From NCBI GenBank assembly GCA_018672315.1, contig CP076053.1:2405827-2469826 (forward strand): a stretch of 64,000 bases of DNA, given 5' to 3'. The stretch is from Nocardioidaceae bacterium (GTDB lineage Bacteria; Actinomycetota; Actinomycetes; Propionibacteriales; Nocardioidaceae). Below the pieces are notes generated by a model that was not told where the DNA came from, did no database searches, and saw nothing but the letters and a program-made list of their open reading frames with translations. Of the stretch, positions 1 through 8,036 are shown piece after piece. Both the position numbers and the translations under genes were made by a program. Every line of letters starts with the position of its first letter. Position 1 is the first letter of the stretch.

Positions 1-675
1 TCCGAGCTGGAGCGCGGCCGCGAGCTGCAGGCGGGCATCCCCGCCGAGGAGGAGCTGCGGCTGCCCGCCCGCGACACCACGGGCATCGTCAAGTCGCAGA
101 AGAACGCCGAGGACCTGCTCGAGCGCGGCCGCGCGATCCGCGAGCAGGCCGACCCCGACGGGCGGATCGCCGCGACGTACGGAGTCATCGAGGACGGCGC
201 GCTCGTCACCACCGGCAGCGACGCCGACTCCCGGCGCGCGGAGGACGAGGTCGAGGCCGGCGGTGAGGTCGTCTCCCGGGTCGAGCAGACCAAGCAGGAC
301 GTGGCCGATCAGGTGACCTCCGACGACGACGGGGGTAGTGACCCCGGCATGAGCGACGACACCGCGCAGCCCTCGACCGCTGACACCGAGAGCTCGAAGG
401 CCGCCGACGGCGAGCACACCGACGACAGCGACGCGCCCGAGGAGGTCGACCAGGCCGACGGCTCCGACCAGGAGGCCGCGGACAGCGCCGATGAGGACCC
501 GTACGAGCGTGAGCACCCCACCGCGCCGCCGAAGGGCCAGAAGGTGACGCACGCGGGCACGCAGGGCGAGGGCATGGGCACGCCGCAGAAGGCGCTCGTG
601 GGCGCCGGCATCGCGGGCGCCGCCTTCGTCACCGTGCGAGGCGTCGTCTCGGCCGTCCGCAGCCTCCGCGGCTGA
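1..675 (+). CDS. C-terminal part of an acidic protein of unknown function (5' end outside window)
   Basis: The frame is open from the first base, so the true start lies upstream; a GTG at 301 is probably internal. The visible 224 residues have a charged, helical first part, then about 80 residues very rich in Asp, Glu and Ser (near 115-180), and finally a short hydrophobic glycine/alanine segment near the C-terminus (ALVGAGIAGAAFVTVRGVV). This suggests a disordered acidic linker ending in a single membrane-associated helix. I do not recognise the family. The stop at 675 lies one base before the start of the next gene, so co-transcription with the uracil-DNA glycosylase is likely. Confidence 0.6.
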   Translation, partial: SELERGRELQAGIPAEEELRLPARDTTGIVKSQKNAEDLLERGRAIREQADPDGRIAATYGVIEDGALVTTGSDADSRRAEDEVEAGGEVVSRVEQTKQDVADQVTSDDDGGSDPGMSDDTAQPSTADTESSKAADGEHTDDSDAPEEVDQADGSDQEAADSADEDPYEREHPTAPPKGQKVTHAGTQGEGMGTPQKALVGAGIAGAAFVTVRGVVSAVRSLRG

Positions 676-676
676 G

Positions 677-1528
677 GTGTCGGGCGAGGACGGCTCGGGC
701 ACGCTGCCGCACCCGCTGACCGGTGTCGCGTACGCCTCCCCGGTGGCGCCGGGCACCGGGTGGCCCGGAGACCCCGCGAGGCCGGACATCCAGCGAGCAC
801 GCTCGGCGGCGGGCGTACGACGTCTCGCGGCCACGCCGGACCTCGACGAGCTCGACGCCCGGGTCAGCGTCTGCCGTGCGTGCCCGCGGCTCGTGGCGTG
901 GCGCGAGGACGTCGCGGTGGCCAAGCGGGCGTCGTACGCGGACGAGCCGTACTGGGGCAGGCCCGTCCCCGGATTCGGTGACACGCGAGCCCGCGTGCTC
1001 GTGGTGGGCCTCGCCCCGGCCGCCCACGGAGCCAACCGCACGGGCCGCAACTTCACCGGCGACCGGTCGGGTGACTGGCTCTACGCCGCCATGCACCGCA
1101 CCGGCTTCGCGAACCAGCCCGACGCGCGGCACTCCGGCGACGGGCTGCAGCTGCGCGACCTGCGCGTCGTGGCCGCCGTGCGGTGCGCCCCTCCCGAGAA
1201 CAAGCCGACCACGCAGGAACGTGACGCGTGCGCGCCGTGGCTGCAGCGCGAGGTGGACCTGCTGGCCGCCACCACCCGGGTGGTGGTGTGCCTCGGCGGC
1301 TTCGGCTGGGACGCCGCGATCGGCGTGCTGCGCGGTGGCGGGTGGAGCGTGCCCCGGCCGAAGCCGCGCTTCGGCCACGGCGCGGAGGCGGTGCTGACCC
1401 GCGGGGGAGAGACCCTGCACCTGCTCGGCAGCTTCCATCCCAGCCAGCAGAACACGTTCACCGGACGTCTCACCGAGCCCATGCTCGACGCCGTGCTCCT
1501 GCGCGCCCGGGAGCTGGCCGACCTCTGA
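677..1528 (+). CDS. Uracil-DNA glycosylase, family 5 (UdgB-type)
   Basis: Removes uracil, and in this family also some other deaminated bases, from DNA as the first step of base-excision repair. The 283-residue protein carries family motif 1 as GLAPAAHGANRTGR (about 111-124) and motif 3 as HPSQQNT (about 254-260). Four cysteines (C66, C69, C170, C185) are placed as expected for the [4Fe-4S] cluster of family 4/5 enzymes. The motif-1 alanine in place of the family-4 catalytic acid is typical of family 5. The GTG start at 677 directly follows the stop of the upstream gene. The first 50 residues are a low-complexity extension, so a later start is possible. Confidence 0.9.
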   Translation: MSGEDGSGTLPHPLTGVAYASPVAPGTGWPGDPARPDIQRARSAAGVRRLAATPDLDELDARVSVCRACPRLVAWREDVAVAKRASYADEPYWGRPVPGFGDTRARVLVVGLAPAAHGANRTGRNFTGDRSGDWLYAAMHRTGFANQPDARHSGDGLQLRDLRVVAAVRCAPPENKPTTQERDACAPWLQREVDLLAATTRVVVCLGGFGWDAAIGVLRGGGWSVPRPKPRFGHGAEAVLTRGGETLHLLGSFHPSQQNTFTGRLTEPMLDAVLLRARELADL

Positions 1529-1543
1529 GCCGGCCCGTGTCCC

Positions 1544-2617
1544 TCAGGCCGGTCCGGCAGCCCCGGCAGTCCAGGCCGCGAGCTGCTCCGCCTGCGCCGC
1601 GAGCAGCGCACGGCGTACGTCGTGGGGAGCGTACGAGGCGCGTACGGCCGCACCGGCGAGATCGGCCAGGCCGGCGGCGTCGAGCCCGAGCAGGTCGGCG
1701 GCCACCAGGTACTCGCGCTCCAGGCTCGTGCCGAACATCGGCGGGTCGTCGGAGTTGACCGAGACGTCGACGCCCGCGTCGGCCAGCACCGGGAGGGGGT
1801 GGGCGGACATGTCGTCCACGGCCCCGGTCGCGAGGTTCGAGGTGGGGCACACCTCGAGGTGGATGCCCCGCTCGACGAGGTCGGCCAGCAGGGCGGGGTC
1901 GGAGGCGGCCGCGATGCCGTGCCCGATGCGTTCGGCGCCCAGCACCTCGACGGCGTCGCGGACCGTCTGCGGGCCTGTCGTCTCACCGGCGTGCGGGACG
2001 CTGTGCAGCCCGGCCGCCCGCGCGCGGGCGAACACCTCGGCGAACTGCGGTCGCGGCACACCGACCTCCGGACCTCCCAGGCCGAAGCCGACGAGACTCG
2101 GCGGACCGTGGTCCAGGGCGTACGCCACCGTCGCCTCGGCGGCCGGCACCCCGAACTCGCCGGGGATGTCGTAGATCCACCGCAGCGTCAGGCCGAGGTC
2201 GGCCTCGGCTGCGACGCGCGCGTCCTCCACCGCTTCGGTGAAGGCCTCGATGGGCACCCCGGCGCGCACCGCGGTGTACGGGGTGAGGGTGAGCTCGGCG
2301 TACGCGATGGACTGGGCGGCCATCTCACGCGCGACCTCGTAGGTCAGCAGGCGTACGTCCTCCGGCGTGCGCACCAGGTCGACCACCGCGAGGTAGACCT
2401 CGATGAAGTGGGCGAAGTCGCGGAAGCGGTAGAAATCAGCCAGCGCCTCGGGTGCGGCCGGCACGACGCCGGGGTGGCGTGACGCCAGCTCCGCGACGAC
2501 GCGCAGCGGCGCCGAGCCCACCTGGTGCACGTGGAGCTCGGCCTTGGGCAGAGTGGCGACGAACGGGGCGAGCGGGTGATCGCTCGCGGGGACACCGGAG
2601 GGCAGGAGCTCGGACAC
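1544..2617 (-). CDS. Adenosine deaminase family protein
   Basis: Metal-dependent hydrolase of the adenosine/adenine deaminase family, expected to deaminate adenosine or a related purine in the cytoplasm. The 357 residues keep the metal-site HVH near 29-31, HAGE at 209-212, IGHGI near 231-235 and SDDP near 289-292. The first motif reads HVHQVGSA instead of the classical HxHLDG found in characterised adenosine deaminases. This marks an actinobacterial subfamily whose substrate may differ. Length is normal for the family. It is convergent with the glycosylase gene, with a 15-bp gap, and has no obvious operon partner. Confidence 0.85.
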   Translation of the reverse strand: MSELLPSGVPASDHPLAPFVATLPKAELHVHQVGSAPLRVVAELASRHPGVVPAAPEALADFYRFRDFAHFIEVYLAVVDLVRTPEDVRLLTYEVAREMAAQSIAYAELTLTPYTAVRAGVPIEAFTEAVEDARVAAEADLGLTLRWIYDIPGEFGVPAAEATVAYALDHGPPSLVGFGLGGPEVGVPRPQFAEVFARARAAGLHSVPHAGETTGPQTVRDAVEVLGAERIGHGIAAASDPALLADLVERGIHLEVCPTSNLATGAVDDMSAHPLPVLADAGVDVSVNSDDPPMFGTSLEREYLVAADLLGLDAAGLADLAGAAVRASYAPHDVRRALLAAQAEQLAAWTAGAAGPA

Positions 2618-2725
2618 GGCGGGAACCCTAGCCGCCGCTCGGGGCCGCTCGAGACGCCCGGCAACGCTGACGCCGGAGGCGGCCTGTCCTGGGCGGCCGC
2701 CCCCGGCGTCTCGTGTCGGAGCCGA

Positions 2726-2896
2726 TCAGCTCAGCTTGTCCTTCACGTTCTCCTTGGCGTCCTTCGCCGAGGACTTGGCCTGGTCCTTCTGGCCCTCGGC
2801 CTTCAGGTCGTCGTTGCCGGTCGCGTTGCCGACGGCCTCCTTGGCCTTGCCGGCGAGGTCCTCGGCGGTGTTCTTGGCCTTGTCAGCGAGTCCCAT
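2726..2896 (-). CDS. CsbD family stress protein
   Basis: A 56-residue, highly charged, helical protein (MGLADKAKNTAEDLAGKAKE...) of the CsbD family. These small proteins are usually induced by general stress; their molecular role is unknown. The start at 2896 is chosen because AAGGAG lies seven bases upstream on the minus strand and the protein matches the family length. Longer upstream frames on this strand are non-coding shadow of the neighbouring plus-strand gene. It is transcribed divergently from the membrane protein at 3039, with a relatively AT-rich 140-bp intergenic region that could hold both promoters. Confidence 0.9.
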   Translation of the reverse strand: MGLADKAKNTAEDLAGKAKEAVGNATGNDDLKAEGQKDQAKSSAKDAKENVKDKLS

Positions 2897-3038
2897 GTGT
2901 GTCTCCTTCGTGAGGGATGTACTCCGGTTGCCTGCAACCAGAGTGTGTGAAGCATTCGCTCCACGGGCATCCATACCCAGGGACTTACGCGATAAGTCCG
3001 TGACCAACGGTGGATTTTCCGCCACGAGAGGAGCAGTC

Positions 3039-3638
3039 ATGAGCAAGACCACGGAGCCCGCAGCGGGCCAGTCGGTGAAGGACGCGCAGGAGGAGGAGTT
3101 CGGCGGGGTCAAGCCCTTCGTCGCCCTGCTCGGGTGGCTGACCGCCACCGGCATGGCGGTACTTCTCACCGCGCTGCTCGCCGCCGTCGGAGCCGGTGTC
3201 GCCCTGGTGACAGGCAGCGACACCGCCCAGGAGGCGCAGCAGCTCGCGCAGTCGAACCAGGTCAGCGCCGAGCAGGTCGGCTGGGCGGGAGCGATCGCGC
3301 TCGGCGTCATCGTCTTCCTGGCCTATTACACCGGCGGGTACGTCGCGGGTCGCATGGCGCGCTTCGACGGCGTACGCCAGGGCTTCGCGGTCTGGGTCTG
3401 GGCTGTCGTGATCGCGGTCGTCGTCGCGGTGCTCGGCGCCGTCGCGGGTGACGCGTACGACGTGCTCGGCCAGCTCAACAGCTTCCCCCGTCTGCCCGCC
3501 TCCCCCGGTGACCTGGGTCTGGCCGGCATCATCGCGCTGCTGCTGGTGGCCGCCACCAGCCTCGTGGGAGCACTAGCGGGCGGTCTGGCGGGTATGGCTT
3601 TCCACCGCAGGGTGGACAAGGTCGGCCGCCGCGCCTGA
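3039..3638 (+). CDS. Four-helix integral membrane protein of unknown function
   Basis: A 199-residue protein with a short charged cytoplasmic N-terminus and four predicted membrane segments, near residues 27-55, 78-108, 112-137 and 165-192, ending in a basic tail. Glycine-rich stretches within the helices (YYTGGYVAGRMARFDG) resemble small TIGR04086/YrzE-like membrane proteins, but I cannot assign a function. The ATG at 3039 follows GAGAGGAG at a good distance; in-frame extension upstream crosses the divergent CsbD gene and is not believed. Divergence from csbD may mean shared stress regulation (inference). Confidence 0.75.
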   Translation: MSKTTEPAAGQSVKDAQEEEFGGVKPFVALLGWLTATGMAVLLTALLAAVGAGVALVTGSDTAQEAQQLAQSNQVSAEQVGWAGAIALGVIVFLAYYTGGYVAGRMARFDGVRQGFAVWVWAVVIAVVVAVLGAVAGDAYDVLGQLNSFPRLPASPGDLGLAGIIALLLVAATSLVGALAGGLAGMAFHRRVDKVGRRA

Positions 3639-3697
3639 GGCATCGGTCCCGGGGCGGGCCGGCCGACGACCGGTCGGTCCGCCCGGGAAGGCTTCGA

Positions 3698-4504
3698 GTG
3701 AGCGACAACGACGAACGTCCCGACCCCTCCGGGACCGGGGGTGCCGACGGCGCCGGGGCGACGAGCTCGGCGAGACCGTCCGTGGACGGCGACGCCGCCG
3801 TCGTCGCCGGGGCCGAGCGGCCGAGCGAGCGGGTGCCGCTGAGCCGTCCCCGCATCGTCGAGGCGGCGCTGGACCACCTCGAGGATGACGGCCTGCCGAC
3901 ACTGACGATGCGCAACCTCGGCTCGCGACTGGGCGTCGAGGCGATGTCGCTCTACCGCTACGTGCCCGGCAAGGAGGAGCTGCTGGACGCCGTCGTCGAG
4001 CGGCTGCTCACCGACATGCGCGCCGACGACGACGTGCTCGACCGGCCCGAGAACGGCTGGCAGGACTTCCTGCAGCGCCTCGCGCACGGCGTACGCCGCG
4101 TCGCCATCGCACACCCCGCGGCGTTCCCGCTCATCGCGTCGCGGCCGCCCGAGGCGCCCTGGTTGCGTCCGCCGCTGCGGAGCCTGGACTGGGTCGAGGT
4201 GTTCCTGGCGGGGTTGAAGCAGGAGGGGTTCAGCGACACGGGGGCGGTCGAGGCGTACCGGGCGTTCACCAGCTTCCTGCTCGGCAACCTGCTGCTGGAG
4301 GCGGCGACGCTGGGCGCTGACCTCGGACCGTTGGACGTGCTCGACGACGACGAGGCCGACGACGAGCGCATCGCGGAGTTCCCCACGGTGATGCGACTGC
4401 GCCGCGGGTTGGGGGAGGACCACGCGTCGACGGAGTTCGAGGAGGCGCTCGAGGACCTCCTCACCCGCATCCACCTCATCAAGAACCGCAGTCAGGACGC
4501 CTGA
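3698..4504 (+). CDS. TetR/AcrR family transcriptional regulator
   Basis: DNA-binding repressor-type regulator. After a disordered acidic N-terminal tail of about 45 residues, the TetR helix-turn-helix covers about 48-105 (SRPRIVEAALDHLEDDGLP ... MRNLGSRLGVEAMSLYRYVPGKEELLDAV). The C-terminal ligand domain (about 110-268) resembles the TetR_C type in which a long helix bundle binds a small molecule. The GTG at 3698 is the first plausible start. Its target is not evident: the next gene is a tRNA, and the preceding membrane protein gene on the same strand ends 60 bp upstream and is the most likely operon partner. Confidence 0.88.
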   Translation: MSDNDERPDPSGTGGADGAGATSSARPSVDGDAAVVAGAERPSERVPLSRPRIVEAALDHLEDDGLPTLTMRNLGSRLGVEAMSLYRYVPGKEELLDAVVERLLTDMRADDDVLDRPENGWQDFLQRLAHGVRRVAIAHPAAFPLIASRPPEAPWLRPPLRSLDWVEVFLAGLKQEGFSDTGAVEAYRAFTSFLLGNLLLEAATLGADLGPLDVLDDDEADDERIAEFPTVMRLRRGLGEDHASTEFEEALEDLLTRIHLIKNRSQDA

Positions 4505-4535
4505 GGCCCTGAGCGGGCACCTACGCTGCTGGTGC

Positions 4536-4608
4536 GCCCTCGTAGCCCAACGGCAGAGGCAGAGGTCTTAAAAACCTTGCAGTGTGGGTTCGAGTCCCAC
4601 CGGGGGCA
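4536..4608 (+). tRNA. tRNA with anticodon UAA (nominally Leu) but a short class I variable loop
   Basis: A full cloverleaf can be drawn. Acceptor GCCCTCG (4536-4542) pairs with CGGGGGC (4601-4607). The D arm is 4545-4560, with GG in its loop and three clear pairs. The anticodon stem is GAGGT/ACCTT with loop CTTAAAA, anticodon 4569-4571. The T arm is GTGGG-TTCGAGT-CCCAC (4584-4600). The variable loop is only GCAGT. The discriminator is A4608; only CC follows, so CCA is not fully encoded. Leucine tRNAs are class II with a long variable arm, so the aminoacylation identity is uncertain. It lies between the TetR gene and the Bax inhibitor-1 gene. Confidence 0.85.
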
Positions 4609-4695
4609 CCGCGCGCGGCGCGAACGAGCCTGAGAGCCTGCTGTGAAGCCTGGCAGAAGTGTCTTCGGCCAGGTCAGGACGGAAGAATCCGGGCA

Positions 4696-4743
4696 GCGAT
4701 GTCGCTACATTGAGTGTCAGCATCCCCGCACCAGCGTGGTGCG
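4696..4743 (+). promoter_or_regulatory. Leader of the Bax inhibitor-1 gene with two small hairpins
   Basis: Between the tRNA and the ATG at 4762 are two perfect short inverted repeats: GCGA-TG-TCGC (4696-4705) and CGCACCA-GCG-TGGTGCG (4727-4743). The second ends ten bases before the ribosome site AGGAG, so it may influence translation or be a protein-binding site. TACATT at about 4706 could be a weak -10 box, but I see no convincing -35. Function is inferred only from structure. Confidence 0.35.
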
Positions 4744-4761
4744 TCGAAGCCTAGGAGAGAC

Positions 4762-5640
4762 ATGCAGAGCAGCAATCCCGTCTTCTCGCGGTCCGAGGGG
4801 TTCAACGGCCGCGGCGGTGGCACCTCGTACGCGCAGCCCTCCTCGTGGAGCGTCGGCAACCCCGGCCAGACCCAGGGCGGGTACGGCGCACCGGCGGGCT
4901 ACGAGCAGTACGCCCCGCAGCAGCCGCCCGGTTCCGGCCGCATGACCATCGACTCCGTCGTGCAGAAGTCGGCCGCGACCATCGGCACCGTCATCGTCGT
5001 CGCCGCGCTGACGTGGATGTTCGTCGGTGACCTCACGACCAACCCGGCGTCACCGGAGGCCGAGCGCGGCCTCGCCCTCGCCGTGACGCTGAGCGCGGTC
5101 GGTTCGATCGGCGCCTTCGTGCTGTCGCTGGTCAACTCGTTCAAGAAGAAGGTCAGCCCGGCGCTCGTGCTGGCGTTCTCGGTGCTCGAGGGCGTCTTCG
5201 TCGGTGCCTTCTCCAAGGTCATCGACGCGACTGTCGCCCAGGGCGTCGTGCTGCCGGCGGTGCTCGGCACCTTCGCGGCCGCCATCGGCACGCTCGCGGC
5301 GTACAAGCTCTTCAACATCCAGGTCGGCGACCGCTTCCGGTCGTGGGTCATCGGCGCGATGTTCGGCTTCGTGGGCCTGGCGGTGCTGAGCCTGGTGCTG
5401 AGCATCTTCGGTGTCGACACCGGACTCTTCGGCTTCGGTGCCCTCGGCCTCCTCATGAGCGTCGTCGGTCTGGCCCTCGGTGTCTTCATGCTGATCCTCG
5501 ACTTCGACTTCGTCGAGCGCGGCATCGCCGCCGGGCTGCCCGAGGTCGAGAGCTGGCGGGCCGCGTTCGGCCTGACCGTCTCGCTGGTCTGGATCTACAT
5601 CAACCTGCTCCGCATCCTGGCGATCCTCAACCAGGAGTGA
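4762..5640 (+). CDS. Bax inhibitor-1 / YccA family membrane protein
   Basis: A 292-residue integral membrane protein of the Bax inhibitor-1 (TMBIM) superfamily, whose members act as pH-sensitive ion leak channels or interact with membrane proteases; the bacterial role is unsettled. The first 60 residues are a soluble Gly/Tyr/Gln-rich tail. Seven hydrophobic segments follow from about residue 72, including family-typical parts such as SPALVLAFSVLEGVFVGAFS and the C-terminal LDFDFVERGI and LRILAIL. The ATG at 4762 follows AGGAGAGAC. It is a single gene bounded by the upstream tRNA and a strong terminator at 5679-5711. Confidence 0.92.
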   Translation: MQSSNPVFSRSEGFNGRGGGTSYAQPSSWSVGNPGQTQGGYGAPAGYEQYAPQQPPGSGRMTIDSVVQKSAATIGTVIVVAALTWMFVGDLTTNPASPEAERGLALAVTLSAVGSIGAFVLSLVNSFKKKVSPALVLAFSVLEGVFVGAFSKVIDATVAQGVVLPAVLGTFAAAIGTLAAYKLFNIQVGDRFRSWVIGAMFGFVGLAVLSLVLSIFGVDTGLFGFGALGLLMSVVGLALGVFMLILDFDFVERGIAAGLPEVESWRAAFGLTVSLVWIYINLLRILAILNQE

Positions 5641-5678
5641 GGCAGTTGCTCCTCTGAACGGAGCAGCGCCGAGCAGTC

Positions 5679-5711
5679 GAGAGGCCCCCGATCGATGGTC
5701 GGGGGCCTCTC
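5679..5711 (+). terminator. Terminator hairpin after the Bax inhibitor-1 gene
   Basis: GAGAGGCCCCCGA (5679-5691) pairs perfectly over 13 bp with TCGGGGGCCTCTC (5699-5711) around a 7-base loop. It starts 38 bases after the stop codon. No T-run follows, as is common for actinobacterial terminators. Confidence 0.85.
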
Positions 5712-5763
5712 GCACGTCCATCCGGTGCCTCGCCCTGCGCCCCCGCGCCCCCCGGCCCCCGAA

Positions 5764-5843
5764 CACCCGCGTACGCGGGCAATCCCGTGCCTGCGCGGGC
5801 GTACAGACCCGCGCAAGCCCCCGGACACCCGCATACGCGGGCG
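5764..5843. repeat. Cluster of three small palindromes in an intergenic region
   Basis: Three hairpins lie between the terminator and the 3' end of the SGNH gene. CCCGCGTACGCGGG (5766-5779) is a perfect palindrome. TGCGCGGG/CCCGCGCA has arms at 5792-5799 and 5808-5815. CCCGC-ATAC-GCGGG is at 5828-5841. The first and third share the longer context ACACCCGC(G/A)TACGCGGGC with one difference, so they look like copies of one element. They could be bidirectional terminators or a small repeated palindromic element. No gene is seen in 5712-5886. Confidence 0.6.
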
Positions 5844-5886
5844 TTCAGGAGCCCCCCGGCGTGGTGATTCGTGCGCCTCAGGCGAC

Positions 5887-6957
5887 TCAGGTGGGGGCGG
5901 ACTCGGCGGCCGCGGCGCCGACGTCGGAGCCGGGCACGTTCTCGCTGATGGCGTGCACGGTGCTCTCGTGCAGACCGTCCTCGGTGGTACGCGGCGCCTC
6001 CGTGGTGCCGCCGGTGTCGCGACGACGGCGACGCAGGCGTACGCGACCGCCGGCGAAGCGCGACCCGCGCCCCGACCCGTCGATCTCCGTGCCGGCCACC
6101 CGTGCGGCCTCCTCGACGGCCCGGTGCATCTCGACCTCGCCGTCGCGGTAGGGCGCGGTCAGGTCGTCGTCGTCCTCCAGGCCCAGCGCGCCGAGCGCGG
6201 AGGGGAGGAGCACCGAGACCATCGCGGAGTAGCCGTCCGCGGAGGGGTGGAACCGGTCGGGTCCGAAGAGCTGCGGGTTCGCGGTGAACTCGTCGACCAG
6301 CAGCGAGCCGAGGGAGACCGAGCGGCCGCCCTCCTCGGCGGTGACGCGGGCCTGGGTCTCGGCGAGCTGTCGCGAGCGCAGACCGGCCACGTCGCGCAGC
6401 GGTCGGGCGAAGGAGTTGAGCACCGACATGTCGGGGCACGTGCCGACGACGACCTCGGCGCCCACCTCCCGCAGGCTCCGGACAATGTGTCGCAGCCGGT
6501 GCGCGGAGGTGGAGGCGGAGGTCATGTGCGTGACGTCGTTGCCCCCGACGATGACGATGACCACGTGGGGTGCGAACGCCCGGGCGGCCTCGACCTGCGG
6601 CTCGAGGTGCTTGGTCTCGGCCCCGGTGACGGCGAAGACCTTGAGGTGCACCCGTCGCTCGAGTCGCTCGGCGATGCCGGTGGCGATGCCCGCGCCCGGC
6701 GTGGCGACGACATCGGTGACGCCGTAGCCCGCAGCGAGACTGTCACCGATCAGCGCGACGCGCAGCGAGGGACCGGGGAGGCCGCGGCCGTACCAGCCCG
6801 AGGCGTCGCGTACGGGGTCGTCGATCTTGCCGATGACCTTGCGAGCCAGCTGCGCCTCGGCGGCGAGCACGGCTGTCGCGGACGCCGTGGCAGCCAGCAC
6901 GCCGGCGCCGCCCCTGACGGCGACCCCTGCCACTGCGTTGAACACACCCCGGTCCAT
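5887..6957 (-). CDS. SGNH/GDSL hydrolase family protein
   Basis: A 356-residue esterase/lipase-type hydrolase. SGNH block I is GDSLAAGYG (about 71-79, catalytic Ser73), block III is GGND (138-141), and block V is PDRFHPSADGY with Asp234/His237. The N-terminus carries a hydrophobic segment (about 10-33) that is probably a membrane anchor or uncleaved signal. The C-terminal 100 residues are acidic and then arginine-rich (RVRLRRRRRDTGG), probably disordered. Substrate is unknown. The gene is alone on its strand; the upstream region 6958-7079 separates it from the cobalamin-binding protein gene. Confidence 0.85.
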   Translation of the reverse strand: MDRGVFNAVAGVAVRGGAGVLAATASATAVLAAEAQLARKVIGKIDDPVRDASGWYGRGLPGPSLRVALIGDSLAAGYGVTDVVATPGAGIATGIAERLERRVHLKVFAVTGAETKHLEPQVEAARAFAPHVVIVIVGGNDVTHMTSASTSAHRLRHIVRSLREVGAEVVVGTCPDMSVLNSFARPLRDVAGLRSRQLAETQARVTAEEGGRSVSLGSLLVDEFTANPQLFGPDRFHPSADGYSAMVSVLLPSALGALGLEDDDDLTAPYRDGEVEMHRAVEEAARVAGTEIDGSGRGSRFAGGRVRLRRRRRDTGGTTEAPRTTEDGLHESTVHAISENVPGSDVGAAAAESAPT

Positions 6958-7079
6958 ACATGGAATCTACGTCTGACGAACCCTCGACAAACCACCTCGC
7001 GGCCTCCGCAACACGCCCGTGATGTTGCCCGAACGCACGCGCGTGTCCGGCATCACGTGGTATGCGCGGATGGCGCGCC

Positions 7080-7973
7080 TCAGCGGATCCGACGCGCCGG
7101 CGAGGGATCCGGCAGCGTGCCGGCCAGACCCGGGTGCAGCGCCACGGCGAGGCTCTCGATGCCGTCGACGAGACGGGGGCCCGGCCGGGCGTACGCCGCG
7201 TTGGCGTCGACCGCCCACACCTCCGCCTCGGTGGGCAGCCAACCCTGCGCCACGACCTGCTCGGCGAGCGAGGACGCCGCGTCGAGGTCGAAGCCGCAGG
7301 GGGCGCAGACGATGACGTCGGGCCCGGCGGCGAGCACCTGCTCGGGCAGGACGCGCACCGACTTCTCACCGGCCGTGCCGAGCACATTGCGTCCGCCCGC
7401 CGCCTCCACCATCTCCGGCACCCAGTGACCGGGGGCGTACGGCGGGTCGGTCCACTCCAGCACCGCCACCCGGCGACGACGCAGGCCGCGAGTGGCGAGG
7501 TCGACCCGGGCGAGCCGGTCCCGCAGGTCGGCGACGATCACGGCCCCGGTCTCGGCGGTGCCCGTCGCCTCACCCAGGCAAGCGACCGAGCCGATGACCT
7601 CCTCCAGCGTGTGGGGGTCGATCGTGAGCACCTGGGCGGTGCAGCCGAGGTGGGCCAGGGCCTCGTCGACCACGGAGGTGTCGACCGCGCACACCGCGCA
7701 CAGGTCCTGGGTGACGACGAGGTCGGCGTCGAGGTCGGCCAGGGCGCCGGCGTCGAGGTGGTAGAGGTCCTCGCCCCGTGCCATCGCCGCGGAGACCCAC
7801 GCGTCGATCTCGGTCGACCCCAGCCCCTCGGGCATCGCGGAGGTGGACACGATGCGCCGGGTCCGCGCCTCCGCGGGGTGGTCGCACTCGAAGGTCACTC
7901 CGACGACGTCCTCACCCGCGCCGAGGGCGAAGAGGATCTCGGTGGTCGAGGGCAGCAGGGACACGATGCGCAC
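7080..7973 (-). CDS. Cobalamin-binding / ABC substrate-binding protein (BtuF-like)
   Basis: A 297-residue periplasmic-binding-fold protein of the cobalamin-binding class. The start motif VRIVSLLPSTTEILFALG and the following GVTFECDHP are hallmarks of a cytosolic or signal-less BtuF-like subfamily. It is not a classical exported binding protein, because no signal peptide or lipobox precedes the fold. The GTG at 7973 is chosen because the fold begins there; longer frames run antisense through the MOSC gene. No permease or ATPase gene is adjacent, so a role in cobalamin uptake is a family inference. Confidence 0.8.
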   Translation of the reverse strand: MRIVSLLPSTTEILFALGAGEDVVGVTFECDHPAEARTRRIVSTSAMPEGLGSTEIDAWVSAAMARGEDLYHLDAGALADLDADLVVTQDLCAVCAVDTSVVDEALAHLGCTAQVLTIDPHTLEEVIGSVACLGEATGTAETGAVIVADLRDRLARVDLATRGLRRRRVAVLEWTDPPYAPGHWVPEMVEAAGGRNVLGTAGEKSVRVLPEQVLAAGPDVIVCAPCGFDLDAASSLAEQVVAQGWLPTEAEVWAVDANAAYARPGPRLVDGIESLAVALHPGLAGTLPDPSPARRIR

Positions 7974-8036
7974 GCCCCGAGCCTGCCAGGTGCGCGGGAA
8001 GCACGGCGGACCGCTCGGCGTGGCACCATGCCGACC

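Noticed and set aside
4620-4710. Possible signal-recognition-particle RNA (GGTCAGGACGGAAG ... GGGCAGC)
   Set aside because: It resembles the SRP tip only loosely; the symmetric loop bases and the closing pairs do not fit, and no long flanking stem can be drawn.
5695-7428. Long plus-strand open frame (577 codons) across the SGNH gene
   Set aside because: It is antisense to a gene with clear SGNH motifs, and its translation is low-complexity Arg/Gly/Ala sequence, as expected for the complementary frame of GC-rich coding DNA.
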